From assembly GCF_002091715.1 (NCBI RefSeq), contig NZ_BDAG01000001.1, forward strand, positions 372,001 to 436,000: a DNA stretch of 64,000 nucleotides, given 5' to 3'. Position 1 is the first letter of the stretch, and each line of letters starts with the position of its first letter. Of the stretch, positions 54,262 to 64,000 are shown piece by piece. The position numbers and the translations under genes were made by a program. The notes beneath the pieces were generated by a model. The model did not search any database. It was not told where the DNA came from and saw nothing but the letters and a program-made list of their open reading frames with translations. The DNA is from Pseudomonas migulae NBRC 103157 (lineage in GTDB: Bacteria > Pseudomonadota > Gammaproteobacteria > Pseudomonadales > Pseudomonadaceae).

Positions 54262-54329
54262 TTCGCGAGCAAGCCCGTTCCCACATTGGAAAGCATTTCA
54301 ACCTGTGGGAGCGGGCTTGCTCGCGAAGG
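54262..54329. repeat. REPIN-like inverted pair, short spacer
   Basis: The arms are separated by about 18 bases, with one substitution (CCCGTTCCCAC) in the left arm. Confidence 0.87.
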
Positions 54330-54352
54330 CGTACGAACAGACGGCAACTGTT

Positions 54353-54841
54353 TCAATCCGGAATCGGCAAACTCAAACTCTCCTTCACCTCTTCCATCAC
54401 GATATAGCTCTTGGATTCGCGCACATGCGGCAGCTTGAGCAGGATGTCGCCCAGCAACTTGCGGTACGAGGCCATCTCGGAAATCCGTGCCTTCACCAGA
54501 TAGTCGAAATCCCCTGATACCAAATGACATTCCAGCACATGGGGCAGTTTCAGCACCGCACGTCGGAACTCTTCGAAAGTATCGCCGGATTTGTAGTCGA
54601 GGCTGATCTCGACGAACACCAGCAGACTACCCTTGAGGTGCTGCGGATTCAGTCGGGCGTTGTAGCCCATGATGATCCCTTCGCGCTCCAGGCGCCGAAC
54701 CCGCTCAGTGCAGGGCGTGGTCGAGAGCCCGACCTTTTCCCCAAGCTCGGTGAAGGATATACGCCCGTCTGCTTGCAGGATCCGCAGGATGTTGCGGTCG
54801 ATCTTGTCCAGCTCACGTTTGGTCTGAGTGTTGGTACGCAT
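54353..54841 (-). CDS. dadR: Lrp/AsnC-family regulator of dadA (DadR-like)
   Basis: A 162-residue Lrp protein. The HTH is DRNILRILQADGRISFTELGEKVGLSTTPCTERVRRLEREGII and the C-terminal RAM domain binds amino acids. Divergent to dadA, as in P. aeruginosa where the Lrp-type DadR activates the dad operon in response to alanine. The 156-base gap between them (54842-54997) is AT-rich and should hold its sites. The proven ligand in this strain is not known. Confidence 0.92.
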   Translation of the reverse strand: MRTNTQTKRELDKIDRNILRILQADGRISFTELGEKVGLSTTPCTERVRRLEREGIIMGYNARLNPQHLKGSLLVFVEISLDYKSGDTFEEFRRAVLKLPHVLECHLVSGDFDYLVKARISEMASYRKLLGDILLKLPHVRESKSYIVMEEVKESLSLPIPD

Positions 54842-54997
54842 AGGGGATGCGCCTCCGTGAAAAGCGTTTTTGCCGAGAATTGTCGCCAAATATAGGTGCT
54901 TATATAGTGAAAAGCACTGGCTAATCTTTTTTAAACTGCCCACATCTACGGTCTGAACTACAAACGTCAGCGGCACGCCGCGATGAGGGATATGAAA

Positions 54998-56302
54998 ATG
55001 CGCGTTATGGTCTTGGGTAGCGGCGTCATCGGTACCACCAGTGCTTATTATCTGGCGCGTGCCGGGTTCGAAGTGGTGGTGGTGGACCGTCAGCCGGCTG
55101 CGGCCATGGAGACCAGTTTCGCCAACGCCGGGCAGGTATCGCCGGGTTATGCCTCGCCGTGGGCCGCGCCGGGTGTGCCGCTCAAGGCCATCAAGTGGCT
55201 GCTGCAGCGCCACGCACCGCTGGCGATCAAGGCCACCGCCGACATCGACCAATACCTGTGGATGGCGCAGATGCTGCGCAACTGCACCGCCAGCCGTTAT
55301 GCGGTGAACAAGGAGCGCATGGTCCGTCTGTCCGAGTACAGCCGTGACTGCCTCGACGAATTGCGCGCTGAAACCGGTATTGCCTACGAAGGCCGTAGTC
55401 TCGGCACGACCCAATTGTTCCGCACCCAGGCTCAACTGGATGGCGCCGCGAAAGACATCGCCGTGCTGAAAGAGTCCGGCGTGCCGTTCGAACTGCTCGA
55501 CCGCGCCGGCATTGCCCGCGTTGAGCCGGCCCTGGCCAGCGTCACCGACATCCTTGCCGGTGCCTTGCGTCTGCCGAACGACCAGACGGGCGACTGCCAG
55601 ATGTTCACCACCAAGCTTGCAGAAATGGCCGTGAAGCTGGGCGTGGAGTTCCGTTTTGGCCAAGACATTCAGAAGCTCGACTTCGCCGGTGACCGCATCA
55701 ACGGCGTATGGATCGACGGCAAGCTGGAAACCGCAGACCGCTACGTTCTGGCACTCGGTAGCTACTCGCCGCAACTGCTCAAGCCGCTGGGCATCAAGGC
55801 GCCGGTTTATCCGCTCAAGGGTTATTCCCTGACTGTGCCGATCACAAACCCGGCGATGGCTCCGACCTCGACCATTCTCGACGAGACCTACAAGGTCGCG
55901 ATCACCCGTTTCGACAACCGCATCCGCGTCGGCGGCATGGCGGAAATAGCCGGTTTTGACCTGTCGCTGAACCCGCGTCGGCGCGAAACCCTGGAGATGA
56001 TCGTCAACGACCTCTATCCTCAGGGCGGCGATCTGGCCCAGGCCAGTTTCTGGACCGGTCTGCGTCCGACTACCCCGGATGGCACGCCAATCGTGGGTGC
56101 CACCCCGTTCAAGAATCTGTTCCTGAACACCGGTCACGGCACGCTCGGCTGGACCATGGCATGCGGTTCCGGTCGCTTGCTGGCTGACCTGATGGCGAAG
56201 AAAACGCCGCAGATCAGCGCCGAAGGCCTCGATATCTCTCGTTATGGAAGTAAAACCCAGGAGTCCGCAAAACATGTCAATCCAGCGCCAGCTCACCAAT
56301 GA
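54998..56302 (+). CDS. dadA: D-amino acid dehydrogenase, small subunit DadA
   Basis: A 434-residue membrane-associated flavoprotein that oxidises D-alanine to pyruvate and ammonia. FAD motif [28 protein letters not shown] is at the N-terminus, and the C-terminus has [39 protein letters not shown]. The start 54998 gives the conserved MRVMVLGSG beginning, with GAGGGA 7 bases before it. The 3' end overlaps the RidA gene by 29 bases, and alr follows, forming an alanine catabolic operon. Confidence 0.96.
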   Translation: MRVMVLGSGVIGTTSAYYLARAGFEVVVVDRQPAAAMETSFANAGQVSPGYASPWAAPGVPLKAIKWLLQRHAPLAIKATADIDQYLWMAQMLRNCTASRYAVNKERMVRLSEYSRDCLDELRAETGIAYEGRSLGTTQLFRTQAQLDGAAKDIAVLKESGVPFELLDRAGIARVEPALASVTDILAGALRLPNDQTGDCQMFTTKLAEMAVKLGVEFRFGQDIQKLDFAGDRINGVWIDGKLETADRYVLALGSYSPQLLKPLGIKAPVYPLKGYSLTVPITNPAMAPTSTILDETYKVAITRFDNRIRVGGMAEIAGFDLSLNPRRRETLEMIVNDLYPQGGDLAQASFWTGLRPTTPDGTPIVGATPFKNLFLNTGHGTLGWTMACGSGRLLADLMAKKTPQISAEGLDISRYGSKTQESAKHVNPAPAHQ

Positions 56303-56627
56303 GCGCATGAGCCAGATCGTTGCCCACAGCGGCACCGTCTATCTGGCAGGGCAAGTCGGCGACGACATGAGTGCCGGGATTGAACAGCAGACCCGTGAAA
56401 CCCTTGCCAACATCGAGCGTTTGCTGGATCTGGCGGGCACCGACAAGCATCACTTGCTGTCGGTGACAATTTACCTGAAAGACATTGATGCGCACTTCGA
56501 AGGCATGAACGCGGTGTGGGACAAGTGGCTGCCAAAAGGCGTCGCCCCGGCCCGTGCGACGGTTGAATCGAAGCTGTGTGAACCGGAAATCCTGGTGGAG
56601 CTGTCAGTTGTAGCCGCTCTGCCATAA
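56274..56627 (+). CDS. RidA-family protein of the dad operon
   Basis: A 117-residue RidA-like protein ([48 protein letters not shown]). AGGAG precedes ATG 56274 inside dadA. RidA proteins hydrolyse imines, so it could speed release of the 2-imino acid made by DadA or deal with PLP-derived enamines from alanine racemase. That link is inference from the operon. Confidence 0.9.
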   Translation: MSIQRQLTNERMSQIVAHSGTVYLAGQVGDDMSAGIEQQTRETLANIERLLDLAGTDKHHLLSVTIYLKDIDAHFEGMNAVWDKWLPKGVAPARATVESKLCEPEILVELSVVAALP

Positions 56628-56723
56628 GCCTGTCAGAAAGATCCCTCTCCCGGTGCCGTTGGCGGTCAACGCCGTCAGCCAGCGCCGGTTTTTATTCCCA
56701 TGACTGTCTAGAAGCCTGCCGCC

Positions 56724-57797
56724 ATGCGTCCAGCCCGTGCCCTGATCGACCTTCAAGCCCTGCGCCACAACTACCAAATCGCCCGTGAAGTCACGGGTGC
56801 CAAGGCCCTCGCGGTGATCAAGGCCGATGCCTACGGGCACGGCGCGGTGCGTTGCGCCCAGGCGCTGGAAGCCCAGGCGGATGGTTTCGCCGTGGCGTGC
56901 ATTGAAGAAGCACTGGAGCTTCGGGCTGCGGGCATTCGTGCGCCGGTGTTGTTGCTGGAAGGCTTTTTCGAAGCTGATGAGTTGGCGCTGATCGTCGAGC
57001 ATGACTTCTGGTGCGTGGTGCATTCGCTGTGGCAGCTTGAAGCCATCGAGAAAGCCGCGCTGAGCAAGCCGATCACGGTGTGGCTCAAACTTGACTCAGG
57101 CATGCACCGGGTTGGTCTGCATCCAAAGGATTACCAAGCGGCCTATCAACGGCTGCTGGCCAGCGGCAAGGTGGCGAAGATCGTGCTGATGAGCCACTTC
57201 GCCCGTGCCGACGAGCTGCACAGCCAGGCCAGCACCGAGCAGGTGGCGGTTTTTGAAGCGGCACGCCAGGGCCTGTCCGCCGAGATCAGCCTGCGCAACT
57301 CACCGGCAGTGCTCGGTTGGCCGCAGATTCCAAGCGACTGGGTTCGCCCGGGCATCATGCTCTACGGTGCCACGCCGTTCGAAGAAGCCAACGCCGTAGC
57401 ATCCCGCCTGCAACCGGTGATGACCCTGGAATCGAAAGTGATCTGCGTGCGTGAGCTGCCGGCTGGCGAGCCGATCGGTTACGGCGCGAAATTCATCACC
57501 CAGAAGCCAATGCGCGTTGGCGTGGTGGCGATGGGTTATGCCGATGGCTATCCGCGTCACGCGCCGACCGGTACGCCGGTGCTGGTTGCCGGGCAGCGCA
57601 GCCAATTGATTGGCCGGGTGTCGATGGACATGCTTTGTGTTGATTTGACCGATGTGCCGCAAGCGGGCCTCGGCTCGACCGTCGAGTTGTGGGGCAAAAA
57701 TGTGCTCGCCAGTACGGTTGCGGAAGCGGCTGACACTATTCCTTACCAGATCTTCTGCAACCTGCGCCGGGTGCCGCTGCTCTATTCCGGGGCTTAG
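56724..57797 (+). CDS. alr: Alanine racemase (catabolic, DadX-type)
   Basis: A 357-residue PLP enzyme converting L-alanine to D-alanine for DadA. The PLP lysine is in [13 protein letters not shown] (about residue 33). The second catalytic Tyr lies in [10 protein letters not shown], and [16 protein letters not shown] is the C-terminal signature. Placement after dadA and ridA marks it as the catabolic enzyme (dadX in P. aeruginosa). Confidence 0.95.
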   Translation: MRPARALIDLQALRHNYQIAREVTGAKALAVIKADAYGHGAVRCAQALEAQADGFAVACIEEALELRAAGIRAPVLLLEGFFEADELALIVEHDFWCVVHSLWQLEAIEKAALSKPITVWLKLDSGMHRVGLHPKDYQAAYQRLLASGKVAKIVLMSHFARADELHSQASTEQVAVFEAARQGLSAEISLRNSPAVLGWPQIPSDWVRPGIMLYGATPFEEANAVASRLQPVMTLESKVICVRELPAGEPIGYGAKFITQKPMRVGVVAMGYADGYPRHAPTGTPVLVAGQRSQLIGRVSMDMLCVDLTDVPQAGLGSTVELWGKNVLASTVAEAADTIPYQIFCNLRRVPLLYSGA

Positions 57798-57923
57798 GCC
57801 CAGGCACTGCGCACCGGAAGTCGGCTCGCCGAACAGGATTCAGGCCAAAGTGTTGTAAATACTGAACGCTGTCGCCATGATAACGCTCAATATTCCTACA
57901 ACCTGAATCCTGGAGGCGCAAGC

Positions 57924-58472
57924 TTGGACGTCGGTGAACGACTGCAATCCATCCGTAAGCTCAAAGGTCTTTCGCAGCGTGAGCTCGCCAAACGCGCGGG
58001 CGTCACCAACAGCACCATTTCGATGATCGAGAAGAACAGCGTCAGTCCCTCGATCAGCTCGCTGCGCAAGGTTCTGGGCGGGATTCCCATGTCCATGGTC
58101 GAGTTCTTTTCCGAAGAGATCCTGCAGGAAAAACCGACTCAGATCGTCTACAAGGCTAACGAGCTGATCGATATTTCCGATGGCGCAGTGACCATGAAAC
58201 TGGTCGGTCGGGCGCACCCGAGCCGCGCCATTGCCTTCCTCAATGAAATCTACCCGCCAGGCGCCGACACCGGTGACGAGATGCTCACCCATGAGGGCGA
58301 GGAAACCGGGATTCTGGTGGAAGGTCGGCTGGAGCTGGTGGTCGGGCTGGAAACTTTTGTGCTTGAAGCGGGTGATAGCTACTACTTTGAAAGTACCAAG
58401 CCACACCGTTTCCGTAATCCGTTCGATGCGCCGGCGCGACTAATCAGCGCAGCCACGCCAGCGAATTTCTAA
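57924..58472 (+). CDS. pauR: XRE-cupin regulator PauR/PuuR
   Basis: A 182-residue repressor. The N-terminal HTH is LQSIRKLKGLSQRELAKRAGVTNSTISMIEKNSVSPSISSLRKVL. The C-terminal cupin (EMLTHEGEETGILVEGRLELVVGLETFVLEAGDSYYFESTKPHRFRN) senses polyamines. It matches PuuR/PauR, which represses gamma-glutamylated polyamine genes. TTG start 57924 with GGAGG 7 bases upstream. Likely targets here are the PuuB-like oxidase and the aldehyde dehydrogenase. Confidence 0.92.
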   Translation: MDVGERLQSIRKLKGLSQRELAKRAGVTNSTISMIEKNSVSPSISSLRKVLGGIPMSMVEFFSEEILQEKPTQIVYKANELIDISDGAVTMKLVGRAHPSRAIAFLNEIYPPGADTGDEMLTHEGEETGILVEGRLELVVGLETFVLEAGDSYYFESTKPHRFRNPFDAPARLISAATPANF

Positions 58473-58642
58473 GAGACGAGGCGTCCTGCCAGCACGGCAG
58501 CGACACTCGAAGGGTTTTTCCGCGGCGCAACAAGACCCCTTCGACTTTGGGGTTGTTTCAGTGCGGCGGGCTTACCGCTATACTTGCGCCCGCCTGCGAA
58601 CCGTGGCCGTAGGCGTGACTAGCCACCATTGAGGGTGAACGC

Positions 58643-59065
58643 GTGAACCTAATTATGAAAATGCTGGCTGCACCAGCAACCGTATTGGCCCTATGGGCTG
58701 TCAGCGCTCAAGCTGCGACTAACGACGATATTGCCAAACGCCTTGAGCCAGTTGGCCAAGTCTGTGTGACGGGTCAAGAGTGCAAGGGGATGGAAGTCGC
58801 TGCCGCTACTGGCGGTGGTGGTGCCAAGGCACCTAAAGATGTGATTGCAAAACATTGCAATGCTTGCCACGGCACTGGCTTGCTGGGCGCGCCGAAAATC
58901 GGCGACAAGGCTGCCTGGAAAGAGCGCGCCGATCATCAGGGCGGCCTCGACGGCATCCTGGCCAAGGCCATTACCGGTATCAATGCGATGCCGCCTAAAG
59001 GTACCTGCGCCGACTGCTCCGACGATGAGCTGAAAGGCGCGATCAAAGAGATGTCCGGCCTGTAA
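58643..59065 (+). CDS. Cytochrome c5
   Basis: A 140-residue exported monohaem cytochrome. It has a signal peptide (MLAAPATVLALWAVSAQA), haem motif HCNACHGTG, axial Met in INAMPPKGTC, and the extra C-terminal cysteine pair TCADCSDDEL typical of c5. It carries electrons in the periplasm. GTG start 58643 with GAGGG upstream. A -10-like TATACT at about 58577 may be its promoter. Confidence 0.92.
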   Translation: MNLIMKMLAAPATVLALWAVSAQAATNDDIAKRLEPVGQVCVTGQECKGMEVAAATGGGGAKAPKDVIAKHCNACHGTGLLGAPKIGDKAAWKERADHQGGLDGILAKAITGINAMPPKGTCADCSDDELKGAIKEMSGL

Positions 59066-59084
59066 CACGCCCGCATCTTTCGCG

Positions 59085-59110
59085 AAAAGCCGCTTTCGAG
59101 CGGCTTTTTT
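59085..59110 (+). terminator. Cytochrome c5 gene terminator
   Basis: AAAAGCCGCT, a TTCG loop, and AGCGGCTTTTTT. Confidence 0.92.
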
Positions 59111-59129
59111 GTGCCTGTCGTTCACGGAC

Positions 59130-59219
59130 CTGTCGGCGCCGGCTTGCTGGCGATGAACGATCACACGGTTTAGCTGGTTAACCGCGGCGCCTGGATCGCC
59201 AGCAAGCCGGCTCCTACAG
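59130..59219. repeat. REPIN-like inverted pair (CCGGCTTGC type)
   Basis: The left arm carries two substitutions (CTGTCGGCGCCGGC). The right arm is canonical. Confidence 0.87.
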
Positions 59220-59313
59220 GTTTTGGGCAAATCACCGCCCGAGGCTGTTCATTGCAGCAAAGACCCGGCAAGCTCGGTCCAACCCCAATTCACGGAACGT
59301 AAGGGAGGATCAG

Positions 59314-61236
59314 ATGGTGCAGCTGTGTTCTATCGAACAGGCGGTCGATGATGTGTTGGCGCGGTTGCCGGCGCACATCCACATGGGCCTGCCCCTCGGC
59401 CTGGGCAAACCCAACCACTTCGTCAACGCGCTGTATCAACGCGTTGCGCAACTGCCCGAGCGGCAGCTGACGATCTACACAGCGCTGTGCCTGGGTCGTC
59501 CTTCTCTGGGTGACGGTTTGCAAAAGCGCTTCCTTGAACCCTTCATCGAACGGGTTTTTGGCGACTATCCGGAACTGGATTTTCTCGCGGGCCTGCACAA
59601 GGACAACCTGCCGCCCAACATCCACGTTCATCAGTTTTTCATGCAGCCAGGCAGCCTGCTGCATAGCGCATCCGCTCAGCAGGATTACGTCAGCAGCAAC
59701 TACAGCCACGCCGCGCGGGACATCAATGCCGCCGGTTTGAACCTGGTCGCGCAGCTGGTGGCCAGCCACAGCGAGCATCCCGATCGGCTAAGCCTGAGCT
59801 GTAACCCGGACATCACCCTCGACCTGTTCCCGATGATCGAGAAACGCCGGGCAGCGGGGGAGACGATCCTGCTCGTGGGCCAGGTGCACAACGACTTGCC
59901 GTACATGCCCGGCGACGCCGAAGTCGGCATCGACGCCTTCGACCTGCTGATCGACGAGAAAGACAACACCACATTGTTCTCCACCCCGAATATGCCCGTG
60001 GGTTTCCAGGACCACTTCATCGGCCTGCACGCCAGCACGCTGGTGCGCGATGGCGGCACGTTGCAGATCGGCATCGGTGCCATGGGTGACGCGCTGACGT
60101 CGGCGTTGCTGGCGCGGCAGGCTGACAACGAGGGTTACAAAGCACTGCTGGCGGACGTGAATCTCAGCCAGTGGGCACAGTTGATCGACCGTGAAGGCGG
60201 AATCGAACCCTTCGCCAAGGGCCTTTACGGTTGCAGCGAAATGTTCGTCAACGGCTTGTTGGTGCTGGCCGACGCCGGGATCGTGCGGCGCAAGGTCTAC
60301 CCGGACGTGCCAACCCAGCAACAGGCGAATGCTGGCATGCTGGATGAGGCCGCGCAGACTGACGGCATTTCAGTGCATGGCGGATTTTTTCTCGGGCCAC
60401 GCAGCTTTTACGAACGTCTTCGAGAGCTGCCCCAGAGCAAGCGGCTCGAATTCAACATGACCCGTATCAGCTACATCAACGAGCTCTACGGTCAGGAAGA
60501 GCTCAAACGCTTGCAACGACTGGATGCGCGCTTTATCAACACCGTGTTCACCATGACGTTGCTCGGTGCCGGCGTGGCCGATCAGCTCGAAAACGGGCGG
60601 GTGCTCAGCGGGGTTGGCGGGCAGTACAACTTCGTCGCACAGGGCCATGCGCTGGAGGGCGCGCGTTCGATTCTGTTGCTGCGCAGCTGGCGCGAGGCGG
60701 GCGGGGAGGTCAGTTCCAACATCGTCTGGGAATACGGTCATTGCACGATCCCGCGGCATCTGCGGGATATCGTGGTCACTGAGTACGGCATCGCCGATTT
60801 GCGCGGCAAGACCGATGCGGCAGTGATCGAGGCGTTGCTGAACATCAGCGACTCTCGGTTCCAGTCGGGGTTGATCGAGCAAGCGCAGAGCGTGGGCAAA
60901 TTGCCGAAGAATTTCCGCCTCGATCCGCGTTTTGCGGACAACAGTCCGCAGCGATTGCAGGCGATTCAGGCGCGGCATCCGCAGTTGTTTCCGGAGTATC
61001 CGCTGGGGTGTGATTTCACGGCGCAAGAGCGGGACTTGTTGCGGGCGCTGAACTGGCTGAAGAGCAAGTTCAAGCTGACGGAGATTCTGGAGTTGGGCAA
61101 GGCGGCGCTGGATGCGCCGGAACCGGCAGCGTTTCCCGAGCATCTGGAGCGCATGCAGCTGACCAACCCGGAAGGGTTGAAAGAGGACCTGTTTCAGCGA
61201 CTGCTGCTCACCGGCCTCAAGGCCACCGCGCAATAA
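59314..61236 (+). CDS. Acetyl-CoA hydrolase/transferase family protein (long form)
   Basis: A 640-residue protein. The C-terminal half carries the AcetylCoA_hyd_C pattern (FVAQGHALEGARSILLLRSWREAGGEVSSNIVWEYGHCTIPRHLRDIVVTEYGIADLRGKTD). The N-terminal part (AHIHMGLPLGLGKPNHFVNALYQRV) is longer than in the ~500-residue acetate CoA-transferases. The reaction is probably CoA transfer or hydrolysis of a short acyl-CoA. AGGGAGG precedes the ATG. Confidence 0.85.
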   Translation: MVQLCSIEQAVDDVLARLPAHIHMGLPLGLGKPNHFVNALYQRVAQLPERQLTIYTALCLGRPSLGDGLQKRFLEPFIERVFGDYPELDFLAGLHKDNLPPNIHVHQFFMQPGSLLHSASAQQDYVSSNYSHAARDINAAGLNLVAQLVASHSEHPDRLSLSCNPDITLDLFPMIEKRRAAGETILLVGQVHNDLPYMPGDAEVGIDAFDLLIDEKDNTTLFSTPNMPVGFQDHFIGLHASTLVRDGGTLQIGIGAMGDALTSALLARQADNEGYKALLADVNLSQWAQLIDREGGIEPFAKGLYGCSEMFVNGLLVLADAGIVRRKVYPDVPTQQQANAGMLDEAAQTDGISVHGGFFLGPRSFYERLRELPQSKRLEFNMTRISYINELYGQEELKRLQRLDARFINTVFTMTLLGAGVADQLENGRVLSGVGGQYNFVAQGHALEGARSILLLRSWREAGGEVSSNIVWEYGHCTIPRHLRDIVVTEYGIADLRGKTDAAVIEALLNISDSRFQSGLIEQAQSVGKLPKNFRLDPRFADNSPQRLQAIQARHPQLFPEYPLGCDFTAQERDLLRALNWLKSKFKLTEILELGKAALDAPEPAAFPEHLERMQLTNPEGLKEDLFQRLLLTGLKATAQ

Positions 61237-61253
61237 CAGCCAGCCCAAAACAA

Positions 61254-61343
61254 CTGTAGGAGTCGGCTTGCTGGCGATAGCGGGGGATCAGTCAATATCG
61301 ATGTTGGCTGATACCGCTATCGCCAGCAAGCCGGCTCCTGCAG
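61254..61343. repeat. REPIN-like inverted pair (CCGGCTTGC type)
   Basis: CTGTAGGAGTCGGCTTGCTG and an inverse with single differences, between convergent genes. Confidence 0.88.
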
Positions 61344-61363
61344 TAGGAAGTTGTGTCAGCAAA

Positions 61364-61966
<603 letters not shown>

Positions 61967-62020
61967 CTAGCTTGTCAAAAATGCTTGATTAAAAAGTATT
62001 CGGTTAAAAAGTGCTCAATT

Positions 62021-64000
62021 CTAGCGCTTTAACATCGCCCGTATATCAGCCAATGCGGTATTGCCGCGAACGGCTTTGACTTCGACGGGTGTGTCGTCGG
62101 TGCCTTCCCAGGCCAGGTCGTCCGGCGGCAATTCATCGAGGAAGCGGCTCGGCGCGCAATCGATGATCTCACCGTATTGCTTGCGCTTGGCCGCGAAGGT
62201 GAAGGCCAGCGTCTGACGTGCGCGGGTAATTCCGACGTAGGCCAGACGGCGTTCTTCTTCGATGGTGTCGGCTTCGATGCTGGAGCGGTGCGGGAGGATT
62301 TCCTCTTCCATGCCCATGATGAACACGTAAGGAAATTCCAGTCCCTTGGAGGCGTGCAAGGTCATCATCTGCACGCCTTCGGCACCGTCTTCCTCTTCCT
62401 GCTGACGTTCCAGCATGTCGCGCAGGACGAGTTTGCCGATGGCGTCCTCGACGGTCATCTCGCCTTCTTCGTCTTTCTCCAGGGTGTTTTTCAACGCCTC
62501 GATCAGGAACCAGACGTTACCCATGCGGTAGTCGGCGGCCTTGTCGCTGGAGCTGTTGGTGCGCAGCCAGTTCTCGTAGTCGATGTCCATGACCATGCTG
62601 CGCAGCGCCGAGATCGGATCTTCACCGGCACACTGCTCGCGGACCTTGTCCATGAAACGCTTGAAGCGCGACAGGCGATCGGTGAAGCGCGTGTCCAGAT
62701 GCTCGCCCAGGCCGATCTCGTCGGTGGCGGCGTACATCGAGATTTTGCGTTCGGTGGCGTAGTTGCCGAGCTTTTCCAGGGTGGTCGAACCGATCTCCCG
62801 GCGTGGGACGTTGATCACTCGCAGGAAGGCGTTGTCGTCATCCGGGTTAACGATCAGGCGGAAGTAGGCCATCAGGTCTTTCACTTCCTGACGTCCGAAA
62901 AAGCTGTTGCCGCCGGACAGGCGATACGGAATCTGGTGGTGCTGCAGCTTCAGCTCGATCAGCTTGGCCTGGTAGTTACCGCGATACAGGATCGCGAAAT
63001 CGCTGTATGGCCGGTCGGTGCGCAAGTGCAGGGTCAGCAGTTCCACGGCCACGCGCTCGGCTTCGGCGTCTTCGTTGCGGCAACGGATGACGCGGATCTC
63101 GTCGCCATGGCCCATCTCGCTCCACAGCTGCTTTTCGAATTCGTGCGGGTTGTTCGAGATCAGCACGTTGGCGCAACGCAGGATGCGGCTGGTGGAGCGG
63201 TAGTTCTGCTCCAGCATGACGACTTTCAGGGACGGGTAATCGTCCTTGAGCAGCATCAGGTTTTCCGGACGGGCGCCGCGCCAGGCGTAGATCGACTGGT
63301 CATCGTCGCCCACCACGGTGAACTGGTTGCGCGTGCCGATCAGCAACTTCACCAGCAAATACTGGCTGGCGTTGGTGTCCTGGTATTCGTCCACCAGCAG
63401 GTAGCGGACTTTGTTCTGCCACTTTTCAAGAATGTCGGCGTGTTCCTGGAACAGCTTCACCGGCAGCAGGATCAGGTCGTCGAAGTCCACCGCGTTGAAC
63501 GCCTTGAGCGTGCGCTGATAGTGGGTGTAGACGATGGCGGCGGTCTGCTCCTTGGGGTTGCGCGCGTTTTCCAGGGCTTCGGCCGGCAGGATCAGGTCGT
63601 TTTTCCACGAGCCGATCATGTTCTTGATCTCGTCGACGCCGTCGTCGCCGGCGTATTCCTTCTGCATGATGTCGGTCATCAGGGCTTTGACGTCGGTCTC
63701 GTCGAAGATCGAGAAGCCCGGTTTGTAGCCCAGCCGCACGTGTTCCTTGCGGATGATGTTCAGGCCCAGGTTGTGGAAGGTGCACACTGTCAGGCCACGG
63801 CCTTCGCCGCCCTTGAGCAGGGTGCCGACGCGTTCCTTCATCTCGCGCGCGGCCTTGTTGGTAAAGGTCATGGCGACGATGTACTGGGCGCGGATGCCGC
63901 AGTTCTGGATCAAGTGCGCGATCTTGCGCGTGATCACGCTGGTCTTGCCGGAGCCTGCGCCGGCGAGCACCAAAAGAGGGCCGCCGACGTAGCTCACGGC
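62021..64000 (-). CDS. rep: ATP-dependent DNA helicase Rep, 5' end outside window
   Basis: A UvrD/Rep superfamily 1 helicase that clears proteins ahead of replication forks. Visible are Walker A LAGAGSGKTSVIT near the window edge, TFTNKAAREMKERV, LVDEYQDTNASQY, QSIYAWRGA, LEQNYRSTSRIL and TLHASKGLEFPYVFIMGMEE. The frame runs off the right edge just before the Q-motif region, so only about 20 residues of the N-terminus are missing. The apparent ATG at 63997 is internal. Confidence 0.96.
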   Translation of the reverse strand, partial: AVSYVGGPLLVLAGAGSGKTSVITRKIAHLIQNCGIRAQYIVAMTFTNKAAREMKERVGTLLKGGEGRGLTVCTFHNLGLNIIRKEHVRLGYKPGFSIFDETDVKALMTDIMQKEYAGDDGVDEIKNMIGSWKNDLILPAEALENARNPKEQTAAIVYTHYQRTLKAFNAVDFDDLILLPVKLFQEHADILEKWQNKVRYLLVDEYQDTNASQYLLVKLLIGTRNQFTVVGDDDQSIYAWRGARPENLMLLKDDYPSLKVVMLEQNYRSTSRILRCANVLISNNPHEFEKQLWSEMGHGDEIRVIRCRNEDAEAERVAVELLTLHLRTDRPYSDFAILYRGNYQAKLIELKLQHHQIPYRLSGGNSFFGRQEVKDLMAYFRLIVNPDDDNAFLRVINVPRREIGSTTLEKLGNYATERKISMYAATDEIGLGEHLDTRFTDRLSRFKRFMDKVREQCAGEDPISALRSMVMDIDYENWLRTNSSSDKAADYRMGNVWFLIEALKNTLEKDEEGEMTVEDAIGKLVLRDMLERQQEEEDGAEGVQMMTLHASKGLEFPYVFIMGMEEEILPHRSSIEADTIEEERRLAYVGITRARQTLAFTFAAKRKQYGEIIDCAPSRFLDELPPDDLAWEGTDDTPVEVKAVRGNTALADIRAMLKR

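Noticed and set aside
54353..56335. 660-codon frame joining dadR to antisense of dadA
   Set aside because: Only the C-terminal 162 residues are a real Lrp protein, with a proper start at 54841. The rest mirrors dadA.
61980..62020. Repeated TTAAAAAGT between rep and xpt as a riboswitch
   Set aside because: Two short direct repeats in a short gap, with no purine-riboswitch-like three-way junction visible.

Overview
The window is a chromosomal segment of a Pseudomonas of the fluorescens group. Coding density is high and the DNA is GC-rich. Many gene gaps carry REPIN-like paired repeats (TGTGGGAGCGGGCTTGC and CTGTAGGAGCCGGCTTGC types). The housekeeping order recG-oxyR, exbB-exbD-tonB, spoT-rpoZ-gmk-yicC-rph, crc/pyrE, argB-algC-dut-coaBC-radC, rpmB-rpmG and dadR/dadA-ridA-alr-pauR-cytochrome c5-xpt-rep matches, as I remember it, the stretch near PA5296-PA5346 of P. 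aeruginosa. I saw no tRNA, rRNA, CRISPR array or intact insertion sequence.

Region 1 (1-15.9 kb) is the end of a type VI secretion (T6SS) cluster: partial tssL, tssM, a PP2C phosphatase, a Ser/Thr kinase and a vgrG spike. Base composition falls sharply after vgrG. There follows an 889-residue effector with an M23-like metallopeptidase fold, SH3-like modules, an EF-hand and a C-terminal lysozyme-like domain. It resembles the bifunctional TseP effector of Aeromonas. Behind it is a run of small exported proteins that I read as an immunity array. Three share a C-terminal signature (ADSxW ... SKIPxRVxER), one of them is split by an in-frame stop, and an LprI-type (DUF1311) lysozyme-inhibitor-like protein ends the run before a strong terminator.

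Region 2 (15.9-20 kb) is a patchwork. It holds a DUF6124-like gene behind a long structured leader, an SCP2-like gene, and a fic toxin/antitoxin pair lying between two copies of the SCP2 gene 3' end, as if a small cassette had entered that gene. An HDOD signalling protein follows.

Region 3 (20-45.1 kb) is core genome: DNA repair (recG, radC), oxidative stress (oxyR), TonB energisation, stringent response (spoT, rpoZ), nucleotide metabolism (gmk, pyrE, dut), RNA processing (rph), glutamate uptake (gltS), catabolite repression (crc), arginine (argB) and exopolysaccharide sugar (algC) synthesis, CoA synthesis, a peptide-binding protein, and ribosomal proteins L28 and L33 behind a leader with two competing hairpins.

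Region 4 (45.2-64 kb) is amine and D-alanine catabolism with regulators: cupin, aldehyde dehydrogenase (KauB/PauC-like), MFS transporter, PLD-family lipoprotein, a MocR regulator with a visible operator candidate, DUF1127, a PuuB-like oxidase, dadR, dadA, RidA, alanine racemase and PauR/PuuR. It ends with cytochrome c5, an acetyl-CoA hydrolase-family protein, xpt and partial rep. DadA and alanine racemase together interconvert and oxidise alanine. The dehydrogenase, PuuB-like oxidase and PauR fit the gamma-glutamylated polyamine route.
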